Assembly: GCA_051647125.1 (NCBI GenBank)
Contig: JBOFDP010000011.1
Coordinates: 1 to 14,121 of the forward strand
Reading direction: 5' to 3'
Length of the DNA: 14,121 nt
Origin: JBOFDP01 sp051647125
Lineage (GTDB): Bacteria > Bacteroidota > Bacteroidia > Chitinophagales > Chitinophagaceae
The notes below the pieces were generated by a model that saw nothing but the letters and a program-made list of their open reading frames with translations, made no database searches and was not told where the DNA came from. Positions 1 through 6,109 of the stretch are shown here, piece after piece. Made by a program: the position numbers and the translations under genes. Position 1 is the first letter of the stretch. Each line of letters opens with the position of its first letter.

Positions 1-80
1 TAATTACTCCCCACAATTTCAATGAACATCTCTATATATATAATACCCCCCCCTATATACTCCAACACAAAATACCTCAC
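1..80 (-). CDS. Possible 5' end of a gene leaving the window on the left
   Basis: The minus strand is open from a GTG at 80-78 to the window edge, with an in-frame ATG at 29-27. From the ATG it reads MFIEIVGSN. The last two bases (TA) leave open whether the next codon is a stop. A near-perfect leftward promoter lies just upstream (97-127), which is the main reason to think a transcript starts here. If translation begins at the GTG, the frame passes through a G8 run encoding Gly-Gly-Gly. If it begins at the ATG, the G8 run is in the untranslated leader. The product is not recognised. Confidence is low because fewer than 30 codons are visible and the composition is uninformative. Confidence 0.2.
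   Translation of the reverse strand, partial: MRYFVLEYIGGGIIYIEMFIEIVGSN
46..53. repeat. C8/G8 homopolymer tract
   Basis: There is a run of eight C on the plus strand (eight G on the leftward transcript) inside very AT-rich sequence. It lies between the leftward promoter at 97-127 and the ATG at 29. No other C or G run in the window is as long. Tracts like this can slip during replication, but nothing here shows that this one does. Confidence 0.6.
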
Positions 81-96
81 AACTATACAGGAAATG

Positions 97-127
97 CAAA
101 TATACAACTTCTTTTCTTCTCGCCAAA
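97..127 (-). promoter_or_regulatory. Leftward Bacteroidetes-type promoter
   Basis: Read on the minus strand, TTTG (127-124) is followed after 19 bases by TATATTTG (104-97). This is a full match to the TTTG / TAnnTTTG consensus at the expected spacing. Transcription should start near 90-92 and run left. It is separate from mntR, whose stop codon lies about 70 bases upstream of this promoter. Confidence 0.65.
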
Positions 128-198
128 TTTATTTTTGAATTTTTTTTATTCCTTCTACTAAATTCTATAAAATTAGCATAATAAAAGAAAGAGATTTT

Positions 199-870
199 TC
201 ATATTTCTAATACAAAAATATTTTCAGCAATAGTTTTACTAATTTGTATAGATTTACTATTTTTCTGCTTTAAAATGATACTTTGATCATAAGGTTCTTT
301 ACTGACAATAAGCCATTCACTACCCATACTTATCCTCATTTTATTAAGATAGGATAAAAATTCCTTAGAATCCGTATTCGTCATCACTACCCTTACTTTT
401 TTCCCTACCTCTATAGTAGACAATAAACAAGATTTATATTTTAATTTTATCTTTCCATTTTTGGTAGGTATAGATTCTCCATGTGGATCAGAGCTTGGAG
501 ATTCTAAATACTTATCTAATTTATCTATTAATGTTTCTGATTGTATATGTTCAAGCTCTTCCGCTATATCATGAATATCCTCCCATTTAAATCCCAATTT
601 ATATACCAAAAAATATTCCCATAAACGATGTCTTCTCAATACCTGAAGAGCGATTTTTTCACCAGTATGAGTTAGAGAAACTCCATAATATTTTTTATAT
701 TTTAGATAATTTTTTTTAGATAATTTTTTTATCATATCTGTGATTGTAGCAGGCTTGTAATTTAAAGCATAAGACAAATCATTTGTATGTACTATTGTAG
801 ACTGATTTTTGTGTTGTATTTGAAAAATAATCTTCAAATAATTTTCTTCTATTGGAGTAAGTACATTCAT
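199..870 (-). CDS. mntR: Manganese/iron-responsive DtxR/MntR-family transcriptional repressor
   Basis: This 223-aa cytoplasmic regulator should bind Mn2+ or Fe2+ and then repress metal-uptake genes. The N-terminal winged helix-turn-helix spans about residues 5-72 (TPIEENYLK, then PATITDMIKKL as recognition helix). The metal-binding and dimerisation domain follows, with H81, E85, E104, E107, H108 and a DPHGESIP motif (128-135). The residue equivalent to DtxR Cys102 / B. subtilis MntR Glu99 is Glu104, which favours manganese. However, N10 replaces the MntR Asp8 ligand, so metal choice is not certain. Residues from about 145 form an SH3/FeoA-like C-terminal domain, present in long DtxR members and absent from the short Bacillus form. 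It is divergent from mntH. Its ATG directly abuts the 26-bp inverted repeat, which also holds its predicted -7 box, so autoregulation is likely. Confidence 0.88.
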   Translation of the reverse strand: MNVLTPIEENYLKIIFQIQHKNQSTIVHTNDLSYALNYKPATITDMIKKLSKKNYLKYKKYYGVSLTHTGEKIALQVLRRHRLWEYFLVYKLGFKWEDIHDIAEELEHIQSETLIDKLDKYLESPSSDPHGESIPTKNGKIKLKYKSCLLSTIEVGKKVRVVMTNTDSKEFLSYLNKMRISMGSEWLIVSKEPYDQSIILKQKNSKSIQISKTIAENIFVLEI

Positions 871-896
871 AAATATTTAGACAAACCTAAATATTT
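871..896. promoter_or_regulatory. Probable MntR operator in the mntR-mntH divergent region
   Basis: This is a perfect inverted repeat: AAATATTTAG (871-880), spacer ACAAAC, CTAAATATTT (887-896). Its core TTTAG-N6-CTAAA has the size and TTAG/CTAA ends typical of DtxR/MntR-family sites. It begins one base before the mntR ATG and lies just upstream of the proposed mntH -33 element. On the minus strand it contains TAGGTTTG (889-882), a full TAnnTTTG box for mntR, so a bound repressor would block mntR transcription directly. Confidence 0.8.
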
Positions 897-898
897 AT

Positions 899-930
899 TT
901 TGAAATTAAAAAATTTTATTTTGAAATTTG
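899..930 (+). promoter_or_regulatory. Candidate mntH promoter
   Basis: TTTG (899-902), 20 bases, then GAAATTTG (923-930), one mismatch from TAnnTTTG. It would start transcription near 936, some 15 bases before the chosen mntH ATG at 951. It lies immediately downstream of the inverted repeat, so MntR bound there would sit at its -35 side. Confidence 0.4.
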
Positions 931-950
931 TATCAAAGTCTATCATCCTG

Positions 951-2252
951 ATGTCTCAAAATTCAAACTTTGCTCTATCGGAAATTAATGCCTCCATACA
1001 TGTACCTAAAAGTGATAATTTTTGGAAAAACCTTTTTGCTTTTTTAGGTCCTGGTTTGATGGTAGCTGTAGGATATATGGACCCCGGCAATTGGGCTACA
1101 GATATAGCAGGAGGATCAAAATTTGCATATACCCTTTTATCTGTGATTTTAATATCTAATTTTTTTGCGATGATATTACAACATCTTTCTTTGAAATTAG
1201 GCATTGTATACGAGCAAGATTTAGCACAAGCATGCCAGACTCATTATTCCAAATATACAAATTATACTTTATGGATATTAGCAGAAATAGCCATTATAGC
1301 TTGTGATATGGCAGAAGTAATAGGAGCTGCTATAGCCTTAAAACTATTATTTAATATCCCCTTAGCTTGGGGGATTCTTTTTACAGGATTGGATGTCTTA
1401 CTCATACTCTATTTACAAGGAAAAAACTTTAGAAGATTAGAGCTTTTCGTAATTGCCTCTATAGTTATTATTCTTCTTTGTTTTACCTATGAAATTATCC
1501 TATCTAATCCTGATTTTAAAGAAATTATAATTAATTTAATACCTCAAAAAGAAATTATTACCAACCCTGCAATGCTTTATATTGCTATAGCCATTTTAGG
1601 GGCTACCGTGATGCCTCATAATTTATATCTACATTCAAGTATTGTACAAACACGTAATTACCCCCGTAGCCTATTGGGGAAAAAAAAGGCTATAAAATAT
1701 GCCACATGGGATAGCAATATATCTCTAGGATTTGCGTTTTTTATCAATGCTTCAATTTTAATTGTTGCTGCAGGTATATTTTATAAAAATGGACATTATG
1801 ACGTAGAAGCTATAGAAAAAGCATATGAACTTTTAGCTCCAGTAATAGGGTCTGTATGGGCAAGTAAGGTTTTTGCCATAGCCTTATTAGCATCGGGTAT
1901 TAATGCTACACTTACAGGGACTTTAGCTGGTCAAATCATTATGGAAGGATTTTTAAAAATACACCTCTACCCTTGGTTAAGAAGGCTTATTACAAGATTA
2001 TTAGCAATTGTACCTGCTTTAGTAGTTCTGCTGATTTGGAAAGATAAAGGTATTGAAAATTTACTTATTCTGAGCCAAGTAATACTTTCTATGCAACTAA
2101 GTTTTGCTGTATTTCCACTACTTCTATTTACTTCTAATAAAAAACGTATGAGACATTTTACAAACTCAAAATTACTTACTCTGAGTGGATGGGTAATAGG
2201 TGGAATAATTGCCTTACTAAATACGATACTCTTGTATCAAACTTTGTTCTAA
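951..2252 (+). CDS. mntH: NRAMP-family divalent metal (manganese) transporter
   Basis: This 433-aa inner-membrane protein should import Mn2+ (and Fe2+) coupled to protons. The family signatures are clear: DPGN at 44-47 in the first membrane helix and AxxMPHN around 218-224 in the sixth. They supply the metal-site residues D44, N47, A218 and M221 expected for NRAMP. About eleven hydrophobic segments are visible, with the conserved second half (GTLAGQIIMEGF, about 329-340) intact. The ATG at 951 is preferred to an upstream in-frame TTG at 900, because the TTG lies within the putative promoter and would add 17 residues before a normal NRAMP N-terminus. It is divergent from mntR across the operator and probably repressed by metal-loaded MntR. 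Length is normal for the family. Confidence 0.93.
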   Translation: MSQNSNFALSEINASIHVPKSDNFWKNLFAFLGPGLMVAVGYMDPGNWATDIAGGSKFAYTLLSVILISNFFAMILQHLSLKLGIVYEQDLAQACQTHYSKYTNYTLWILAEIAIIACDMAEVIGAAIALKLLFNIPLAWGILFTGLDVLLILYLQGKNFRRLELFVIASIVIILLCFTYEIILSNPDFKEIIINLIPQKEIITNPAMLYIAIAILGATVMPHNLYLHSSIVQTRNYPRSLLGKKKAIKYATWDSNISLGFAFFINASILIVAAGIFYKNGHYDVEAIEKAYELLAPVIGSVWASKVFAIALLASGINATLTGTLAGQIIMEGFLKIHLYPWLRRLITRLLAIVPALVVLLIWKDKGIENLLILSQVILSMQLSFAVFPLLLFTSNKKRMRHFTNSKLLTLSGWVIGGIIALLNTILLYQTLF

Positions 2253-2273
2253 AATTATGAGAAAAATATTATA

Positions 2274-2311
2274 AAAATAAGAGAACATACATTGTTATGC
2301 TCTCTTTATTT
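2274..2311. terminator. Probable bidirectional terminator between mntH and rplQ
   Basis: An imperfect hairpin lies between two convergent genes. AATAAGAGA-A-CATA pairs with TATG-C-TCTCTTTATT around a 6-base loop (2290-2295), with one internal A/C mismatch. A-rich sequence on the left and T-rich sequence on the right give a U-rich tail on both transcripts. It lies 21 bases after the mntH stop and about 95 bases after the end of rplQ. Confidence 0.6.
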
Positions 2312-2404
2312 AAAACAATATTAAAACTAAACTTTCTCTTAAAATAACTCCTTAGAATCTATATCTATAGTATTTCTTAGAAACTTTGCAGTTTGTGGTA
2401 GTTT

Positions 2405-2908
2405 TTATTTCTTTTCTTGCATCTCTAAGTTAGCTTCCCCAGATTCTATTTTCTTCTTACTTCCTCTACGTGTTTTCTTTGTCATTTCTTTATTCTCAGT
2501 AGTATTCTCATGCACCACTGATTGAACAAATTGATCTGTAAAATCTACCAATTGAATAAAAGCCATTTTAGCGCTATCAGTTTTTCGCTGTCCTAATTTA
2601 ATAATACGCGTATAACCTCCAAGACGGCTTAATATTTTAGGTCCTATAACTGTAAACAATTCCTTAGAGGCTTCTTCATTTTGTAAGTAGCTAAAAATAA
2701 TTCTCTGCTGATGCATTGCATTTTCTTTAGTATCTGCCTTTTTAGTACGTGTAATTAAAGGTTCTACATATATTCTTAATGCCTTTGCTTTTGCCAGTGT
2801 AGTAACAATACCTTTAGATTTAATTAATGCACAAGCTAAATTTTTTAATAATGCTTTACGATGTGCTGCCTTACGACCTAAATTATTTATTTTATCTCCG
2901 TGACGCAT
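2405..2908 (-). CDS. rplQ: 50S ribosomal protein L17
   Basis: L17 is a large-subunit protein near the peptide exit tunnel. The N-terminus MRHGDKINNLGRKAAHRKAL is diagnostic, followed by LLKNLACALI and the RIIKLGQRKTDSAKMA segment (about 101-116). At 167 aa it is some 40 residues longer than E. coli L17 (127 aa). The extra part, from about residue 124, is a charged, low-complexity Lys/Glu/Thr tail of the kind seen in Bacteroidetes L17. It is the last gene of the infA-to-rplQ operon, 64 bases downstream of rpoA. The start is the only ATG that gives the canonical MRH. Confidence 0.97.
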   Translation of the reverse strand: MRHGDKINNLGRKAAHRKALLKNLACALIKSKGIVTTLAKAKALRIYVEPLITRTKKADTKENAMHQQRIIFSYLQNEEASKELFTVIGPKILSRLGGYTRIIKLGQRKTDSAKMAFIQLVDFTDQFVQSVVHENTTENKEMTKKTRRGSKKKIESGEANLEMQEKK

Positions 2909-2972
2909 AAACTTAATTTTTTTATTTTACACCGTGTCAAGGTATGTAAAATATCTTTTTTAAACTTTTATT

Positions 2973-3968
2973 TTAATTATTATATATTTTTCCAAGATCC
3001 ATTCCCAGAAATAACCCTCTGTGTTTGAGAACGATTTGTATCTCATCCAATGATTTTTCTCCAAAATTTCTAAATTTCATCAAATCTTCTTTTTCATATT
3101 TTACTAATTCACTCAGACTAGTAATTTTTGCAGCCTTTAAACAATTAAAAGCTCTCACAGATAAATCTAAATCCTCCAAAGGAGTTTTTAAAATTTGACG
3201 TATCTTCATAGTAGCATCATCTACTATAACCTCAATCTCTTCTTTCTCTATAGTATCTGTAATATTTTTATCTGCAATAACTAATAAATGCTGTACCAAA
3301 ATAGCACTAGCATCTTTTAAAGATTGTTCTATATTAACAGTACCATCAGTAATAATTTCTAAAAGAAGCTTTTCATAATCCGTATGTTGTTCCACACGAG
3401 TATTCTCTACTGAATATTTTACATTCTTAATAGGGGTATGGATAGAATCAATGGCTATAAATCCTAATTTTGACTCTTTGGGTCTATTTTCTTCCACAGA
3501 AGCATAGCCTCTACCTTTGGCTATATGCAATCTGATTTTTAATTCTACAGAAGAGTTCATATTGCAAATTATAAAATCCTTATTAACTACATTAAATGTA
3601 TTATTAGCATCTTCTATATCCTTTGCTTTAAATTGAGAAACTCCTTTTATCGTAAATTCTATGCGCTCGCTTTTCACATTATCCTGTAACCCTTCTTTTA
3701 ACTTAAAACGAATTTGCTTAAGATTTAGAATAATTTCTGTAACATCTTCAATAACACCTGCGATAGTGGCAAACTCATGTTCTACTCCTTCTATTTGAAT
3801 ACCCGTAATAGCATATCCTTCCAATGAATTTAATAATACTCTTCTCAAAGAATTCCCAATAGTAGCACCAAAACCAGGCTCTAAAGGCTTAAATTCAAAC
3901 TTACCTTCAAAATCGGTAACTTTATGAATAATAATTTTTTCGGGTTTATAAAAATTTAATAAAGCCAT
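2973..3968 (-). CDS. rpoA: DNA-directed RNA polymerase subunit alpha
   Basis: The alpha subunit dimerises to nucleate RNA polymerase assembly and contacts activators and upstream DNA. It is 331 aa, the normal length. The N-terminal assembly domain carries the signature PGFGATIGNSLRRVLLNSLE (31-50). The C-terminal domain starts near residue 264 (LEDLDLSVRAFNCLKAAKI) and retains the helix-hairpin-helix with R272, N275 and K305, which correspond to the DNA-contact positions around E. coli Arg265. UP-element contact is therefore probably intact despite the high AT content. It lies between rpsD (33 bases upstream) and rplQ, the standard alpha-operon order, and is transcribed leftward with them. 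Confidence 0.98.
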   Translation of the reverse strand: MALLNFYKPEKIIIHKVTDFEGKFEFKPLEPGFGATIGNSLRRVLLNSLEGYAITGIQIEGVEHEFATIAGVIEDVTEIILNLKQIRFKLKEGLQDNVKSERIEFTIKGVSQFKAKDIEDANNTFNVVNKDFIICNMNSSVELKIRLHIAKGRGYASVEENRPKESKLGFIAIDSIHTPIKNVKYSVENTRVEQHTDYEKLLLEIITDGTVNIEQSLKDASAILVQHLLVIADKNITDTIEKEEIEVIVDDATMKIRQILKTPLEDLDLSVRAFNCLKAAKITSLSELVKYEKEDLMKFRNFGEKSLDEIQIVLKHRGLFLGMDLGKIYNN

Positions 3969-4001
3969 ATGTTTATATTATAATTTGAAATGATGAAAAA
4001 A

Positions 4002-4607
4002 TTATTTATTATACAATTCTACAATCAGTTGTTCCTTAATATTTTCAGGTATACTTTCTCTTTCAGGAAAAGCTAAAAAAGTACCTTGCATTTCATTAGG
4101 ATTCCAATCTAACCAATTAATTTTAGATTGCTTTCCTAAAAATCTACTTGTAAGTGAAATATTCACCGCAGTAGATGGTTTAATACCAATAATATCTCCT
4201 GGTTTTAGTTGATAAGAAGGAATATTAACAACCTTGCCATTTACCATAATGTGTTTATGACTTACTAATTGCCTTGCCGAAAGACGACTATGTGCCATCC
4301 CTAAACGATACACCGTATTATCTAATCTAGATTCTAACAAAATGACTAGATTGGCTCCTGTAGCTCCCTTTTTTCGTGCTGCTTTTTTAAAAAGATTACT
4401 AAATTGCCTTTCTAATACTCCATAAGTGTATTTCACTTTTTGTTTTTCTTTTAACTGCAAAGCATATTCTCCAAGTGTTTTTCTTTTCGATATTGCTCCA
4501 TGCTGACCAGGAGGATTGGTGTGCTTGCCTAACCTCTTGGGATTTCCTATAATAGGTTCTCCAAATTTGCGAGAAATTTTGACCTTAGGTCCAGTATACT
4601 TAGCCAT
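4002..4607 (-). CDS. rpsD: 30S ribosomal protein S4
   Basis: S4 is a primary 16S rRNA binder that starts 30S body assembly, and in several bacteria it represses its own operon. From the ATG at 4607 it is 201 aa, starting MAKYTGPKVKISRKFGEPI, the usual start for this group. An in-frame TTG at 4631 would add eight unmatched residues and lies inside the stem-loop described upstream, so it was rejected. The S4 RNA-binding domain spans about 92-155 (SRLDNTVYRLGMAHSRLSAR, then VNGKVVNIPSYQLKPGD). No zinc-binding cysteines are present, so this is the cysteine-free form. It is separated from rpsK by a 96-base gap that holds a stem-loop, unusually long for this operon. Confidence 0.97.
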   Translation of the reverse strand: MAKYTGPKVKISRKFGEPIIGNPKRLGKHTNPPGQHGAISKRKTLGEYALQLKEKQKVKYTYGVLERQFSNLFKKAARKKGATGANLVILLESRLDNTVYRLGMAHSRLSARQLVSHKHIMVNGKVVNIPSYQLKPGDIIGIKPSTAVNISLTSRFLGKQSKINWLDWNPNEMQGTFLAFPERESIPENIKEQLIVELYNK

Positions 4608-4629
4608 AAAACAGATTTTTAAATTCGGC

Positions 4630-4664
4630 AAACAATCATCAAAAACCTGACAAACCGATTGTTT
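4630..4664 (-). promoter_or_regulatory. Stem-loop in the rpsK-rpsD intergenic leader
   Basis: AAACAATC (4630-4637) and GATTGTTT (4657-4664) form a perfect 8-bp stem with a 19-base loop; one more pair is possible beyond a mismatch. It ends about 23 bases upstream of the rpsD ATG on the transcript. There is no U-run directly after it, so it does not look like a terminator. Possible roles are an RNA-processing site or a target for S4 autoregulation; neither is shown by the sequence. Confidence 0.45.
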
Positions 4665-4703
4665 ACTACTATTTGTTTAAATATTTTTTCTTAAATAATT
4701 TCT

Positions 4704-5102
4704 TTAAATCCTTCTTTTCTTAGGGGGCCTACAACCATTATGAGGCAATGAAGTTATATCCTTAATAACCATCACCTCTATCCCATTAGTTACTATAGAT
4801 CGAATAGCACTTTCCCTACCAGAACCAGGACCCTTTACATACACATCACATTTTTTAACTCCTGCCAAAGTAGCTATCTTACTAGCTTCTTGAGCTGCTA
4901 CCTGAGCCGCATAGGGAGTACTTTTTTTTGAACCTTTAAAACCTATGCTCCCTGATGTTTTCCAACAAATTACTTGTCCATTCTTATTGGTAAAAGTAAC
5001 TATTACATTATTAAACGATGCCGTAATGTATACATCTGCATAAGGCTCCACATGTACAATTCTCTTTTTTTGTACTTTTGAGGTATTTGTTGATTTCGCC
5101 AT
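4704..5102 (-). CDS. rpsK: 30S ribosomal protein S11
   Basis: S11 is part of the 30S platform and helps shape the E-site/mRNA path. It is 132 aa from the ATG at 5102 (MAKSTNTSKVQKKRIVHVEP). An in-frame TTG at 5117 was rejected because it adds a non-homologous pentapeptide. The family core is complete: VYITASFNNVIVTFTNKNGQ, the GPGSGRESAIR loop and the C-terminal HNGCRPPKKRRI, including the Asn-Gly pair that becomes isoaspartate in E. coli S11. It lies 29 bases after rpsM. Confidence 0.98.
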   Translation of the reverse strand: MAKSTNTSKVQKKRIVHVEPYADVYITASFNNVIVTFTNKNGQVICWKTSGSIGFKGSKKSTPYAAQVAAQEASKIATLAGVKKCDVYVKGPGSGRESAIRSIVTNGIEVMVIKDITSLPHNGCRPPKKRRI

Positions 5103-5131
5103 AAAAATATATTGCAATAAATTTAAAAATT

Positions 5132-5512
5132 CTATTTCTTTGCTGCCTTTTTCTTTCCTGCCACTGTTCTTCTCTTCCCTTTACGAGTACGAGAATTAGT
5201 ACGTGTTCTTTGCCCTCTTACAGGCAATCCCTTACGATGACGCAAGCCTCTATAACAAGCTATATCTAACAAACGCTTAATAGCCATCTGAACCTCACTA
5301 CGAAGCTGTCCTTCTACTTTAAACTCATTAGTAATAACATTACGAATAGCTGTTTGCTCATCATCATTCCAATCTTTTACTTTTTTATCAAAATGAATAT
5401 TGGCTTTCTCTAAAATATAACGTGCTGTAGAACGACCAATACCATAAATGTAAGTTAATCCTATTTCTCCTCTTTTGTTTTTGGGTAAATCTATACCAGA
5501 AATTCTTGCCAT
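5132..5512 (-). CDS. rpsM: 30S ribosomal protein S13
   Basis: S13 sits in the 30S head and forms intersubunit bridges and P-site tRNA contacts. It is 126 aa and starts MARISGIDLPKNKRGEIGLT. The helical core follows (YIYGIGRSTARYIL, 21-34), then the basic tail GLRHRKGLPVRGQRTRTNSR and a Lys/Ala-rich C-terminus. Length and motifs are ordinary. It sits 34 bases downstream of rpmJ and before rpsK, as expected for this operon. Confidence 0.98.
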   Translation of the reverse strand: MARISGIDLPKNKRGEIGLTYIYGIGRSTARYILEKANIHFDKKVKDWNDDEQTAIRNVITNEFKVEGQLRSEVQMAIKRLLDIACYRGLRHRKGLPVRGQRTRTNSRTRKGKRRTVAGKKKAAKK

Positions 5513-5546
5513 AATTTTTTAGTATGCTTTATTTTGTCCTATTTTC

Positions 5547-5663
5547 TTATCCTTGTCTTTGCTTAAATCGTGGATTCTTTTTGTTAATTACATACAAACG
5601 TCCTTTCCTACGAACAATCTTGCAATCCGTACTTCTTTTTTTTATTGATGCTCTTACTTTCAT
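5547..5663 (-). CDS. rpmJ: 50S ribosomal protein L36
   Basis: This is a 38-aa ORF translated by eye from the minus strand. It begins MKVRASIKKRSTDCKIVRRK, continues with GRLYVINKKNP and ends RFKQRQG, the L36 family pattern and length. L36 is a small stabilising protein of the large subunit. Of the Cys3-His zinc ligands in the zinc-binding form, only one cysteine (C14) remains; the others are replaced by Arg, Asn and Phe. This is the zinc-independent variant common in Bacteroidetes. It lies six bases after the infA stop and 34 bases before rpsM, so it is co-transcribed. Confidence 0.96.
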   Translation of the reverse strand: MKVRASIKKRSTDCKIVRRKGRLYVINKKNPRFKQRQG

Positions 5664-5669
5664 AAAATT

Positions 5670-5933
5670 CTAGCTTTTACGTATGGGTCTTCTTTTATTG
5701 TGAATATTTGTATTTGTATTAATTCTTTTAAAAATCCTGCCCCTTGTCAAATCATAAGGACTCATTTCCAAACACACTCTATCACCTGGAACAATCCGTA
5801 CATAATGCATACGCATTTTTCCTGACATATTTGCCAACACTTCATGCTCATTATCCAACTTTACACGAAACATAGTATTAGATAATGATTCCAGAATCGT
5901 ACCCTCCAGTTGTATTAAATCTTGTTTTGACAT
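5670..5933 (-). CDS. infA: Translation initiation factor IF-1 with a basic C-terminal extension
   Basis: IF-1 binds the 30S A site during initiation. The OB-fold body is complete (residues 5-70): LEGTILESLSNTMFRVKLDN, then SGKMRMHYVRIVPGDRV, then MSPYDLTRGRI. The chosen start is the ATG at 5933 (MSKQDL). The TTG at 5945 is part of the predicted -7 promoter box and cannot be in the transcript. At 87 aa it is about 15 residues longer than the usual 72, which ends soon after GRI with an aromatic/basic end. Here residues 69-87 read KRINTNTNIHNKRRPIRKS, a polar and then basic tail. It is the first gene of the operon; secY and map, its usual upstream partners, are absent. Confidence 0.95.
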   Translation of the reverse strand: MSKQDLIQLEGTILESLSNTMFRVKLDNEHEVLANMSGKMRMHYVRIVPGDRVCLEMSPYDLTRGRIFKRINTNTNIHNKRRPIRKS

Positions 5934-5942
5934 ACAGGACAG

Positions 5943-5972
5943 CAAATATAACGTTTTTTTTATAATTTCAAT
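5943..5972 (-). promoter_or_regulatory. Promoter of the infA-rplQ operon
   Basis: On the minus strand, ATTG (5972-5969), 18 bases, then TATATTTG (5950-5943). The -7 box is a full TAnnTTTG match and the -33 has one mismatch. Transcription would start about 5936-5939, only a few bases before the infA ATG at 5933, so the mRNA would be almost leaderless. No other promoter is evident in the gap up to metH. Confidence 0.55.
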
Positions 5973-6109
5973 AAAAAATTTTAGAAATACATATTTTAAT
6001 CTCTAATTTACGAGAATAAAATACCTTTATATAGCATAAAAAATATAGGGTTTTGTTGAATAAATAAAGGATTTATTTTAATATATCTCAAAATGAATTG
6101 CCTTTTACT

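Noticed and set aside
900..950. TTG start at 900 for mntH
   Set aside because: It overlaps the proposed -33 element and adds 17 residues not expected for NRAMP; the ATG at 951 fits better.
956..1204. 82-residue frame antisense to mntH
   Set aside because: It lies fully inside the NRAMP coding region, on the opposite strand, and shows no family motif.
6062..6078. AAATAAA-GGA-TTTATTT hairpin after the metH module as a terminator
   Set aside because: The stem is all A-T with a 3-base loop, which is too weak to call; such repeats are expected by chance here.
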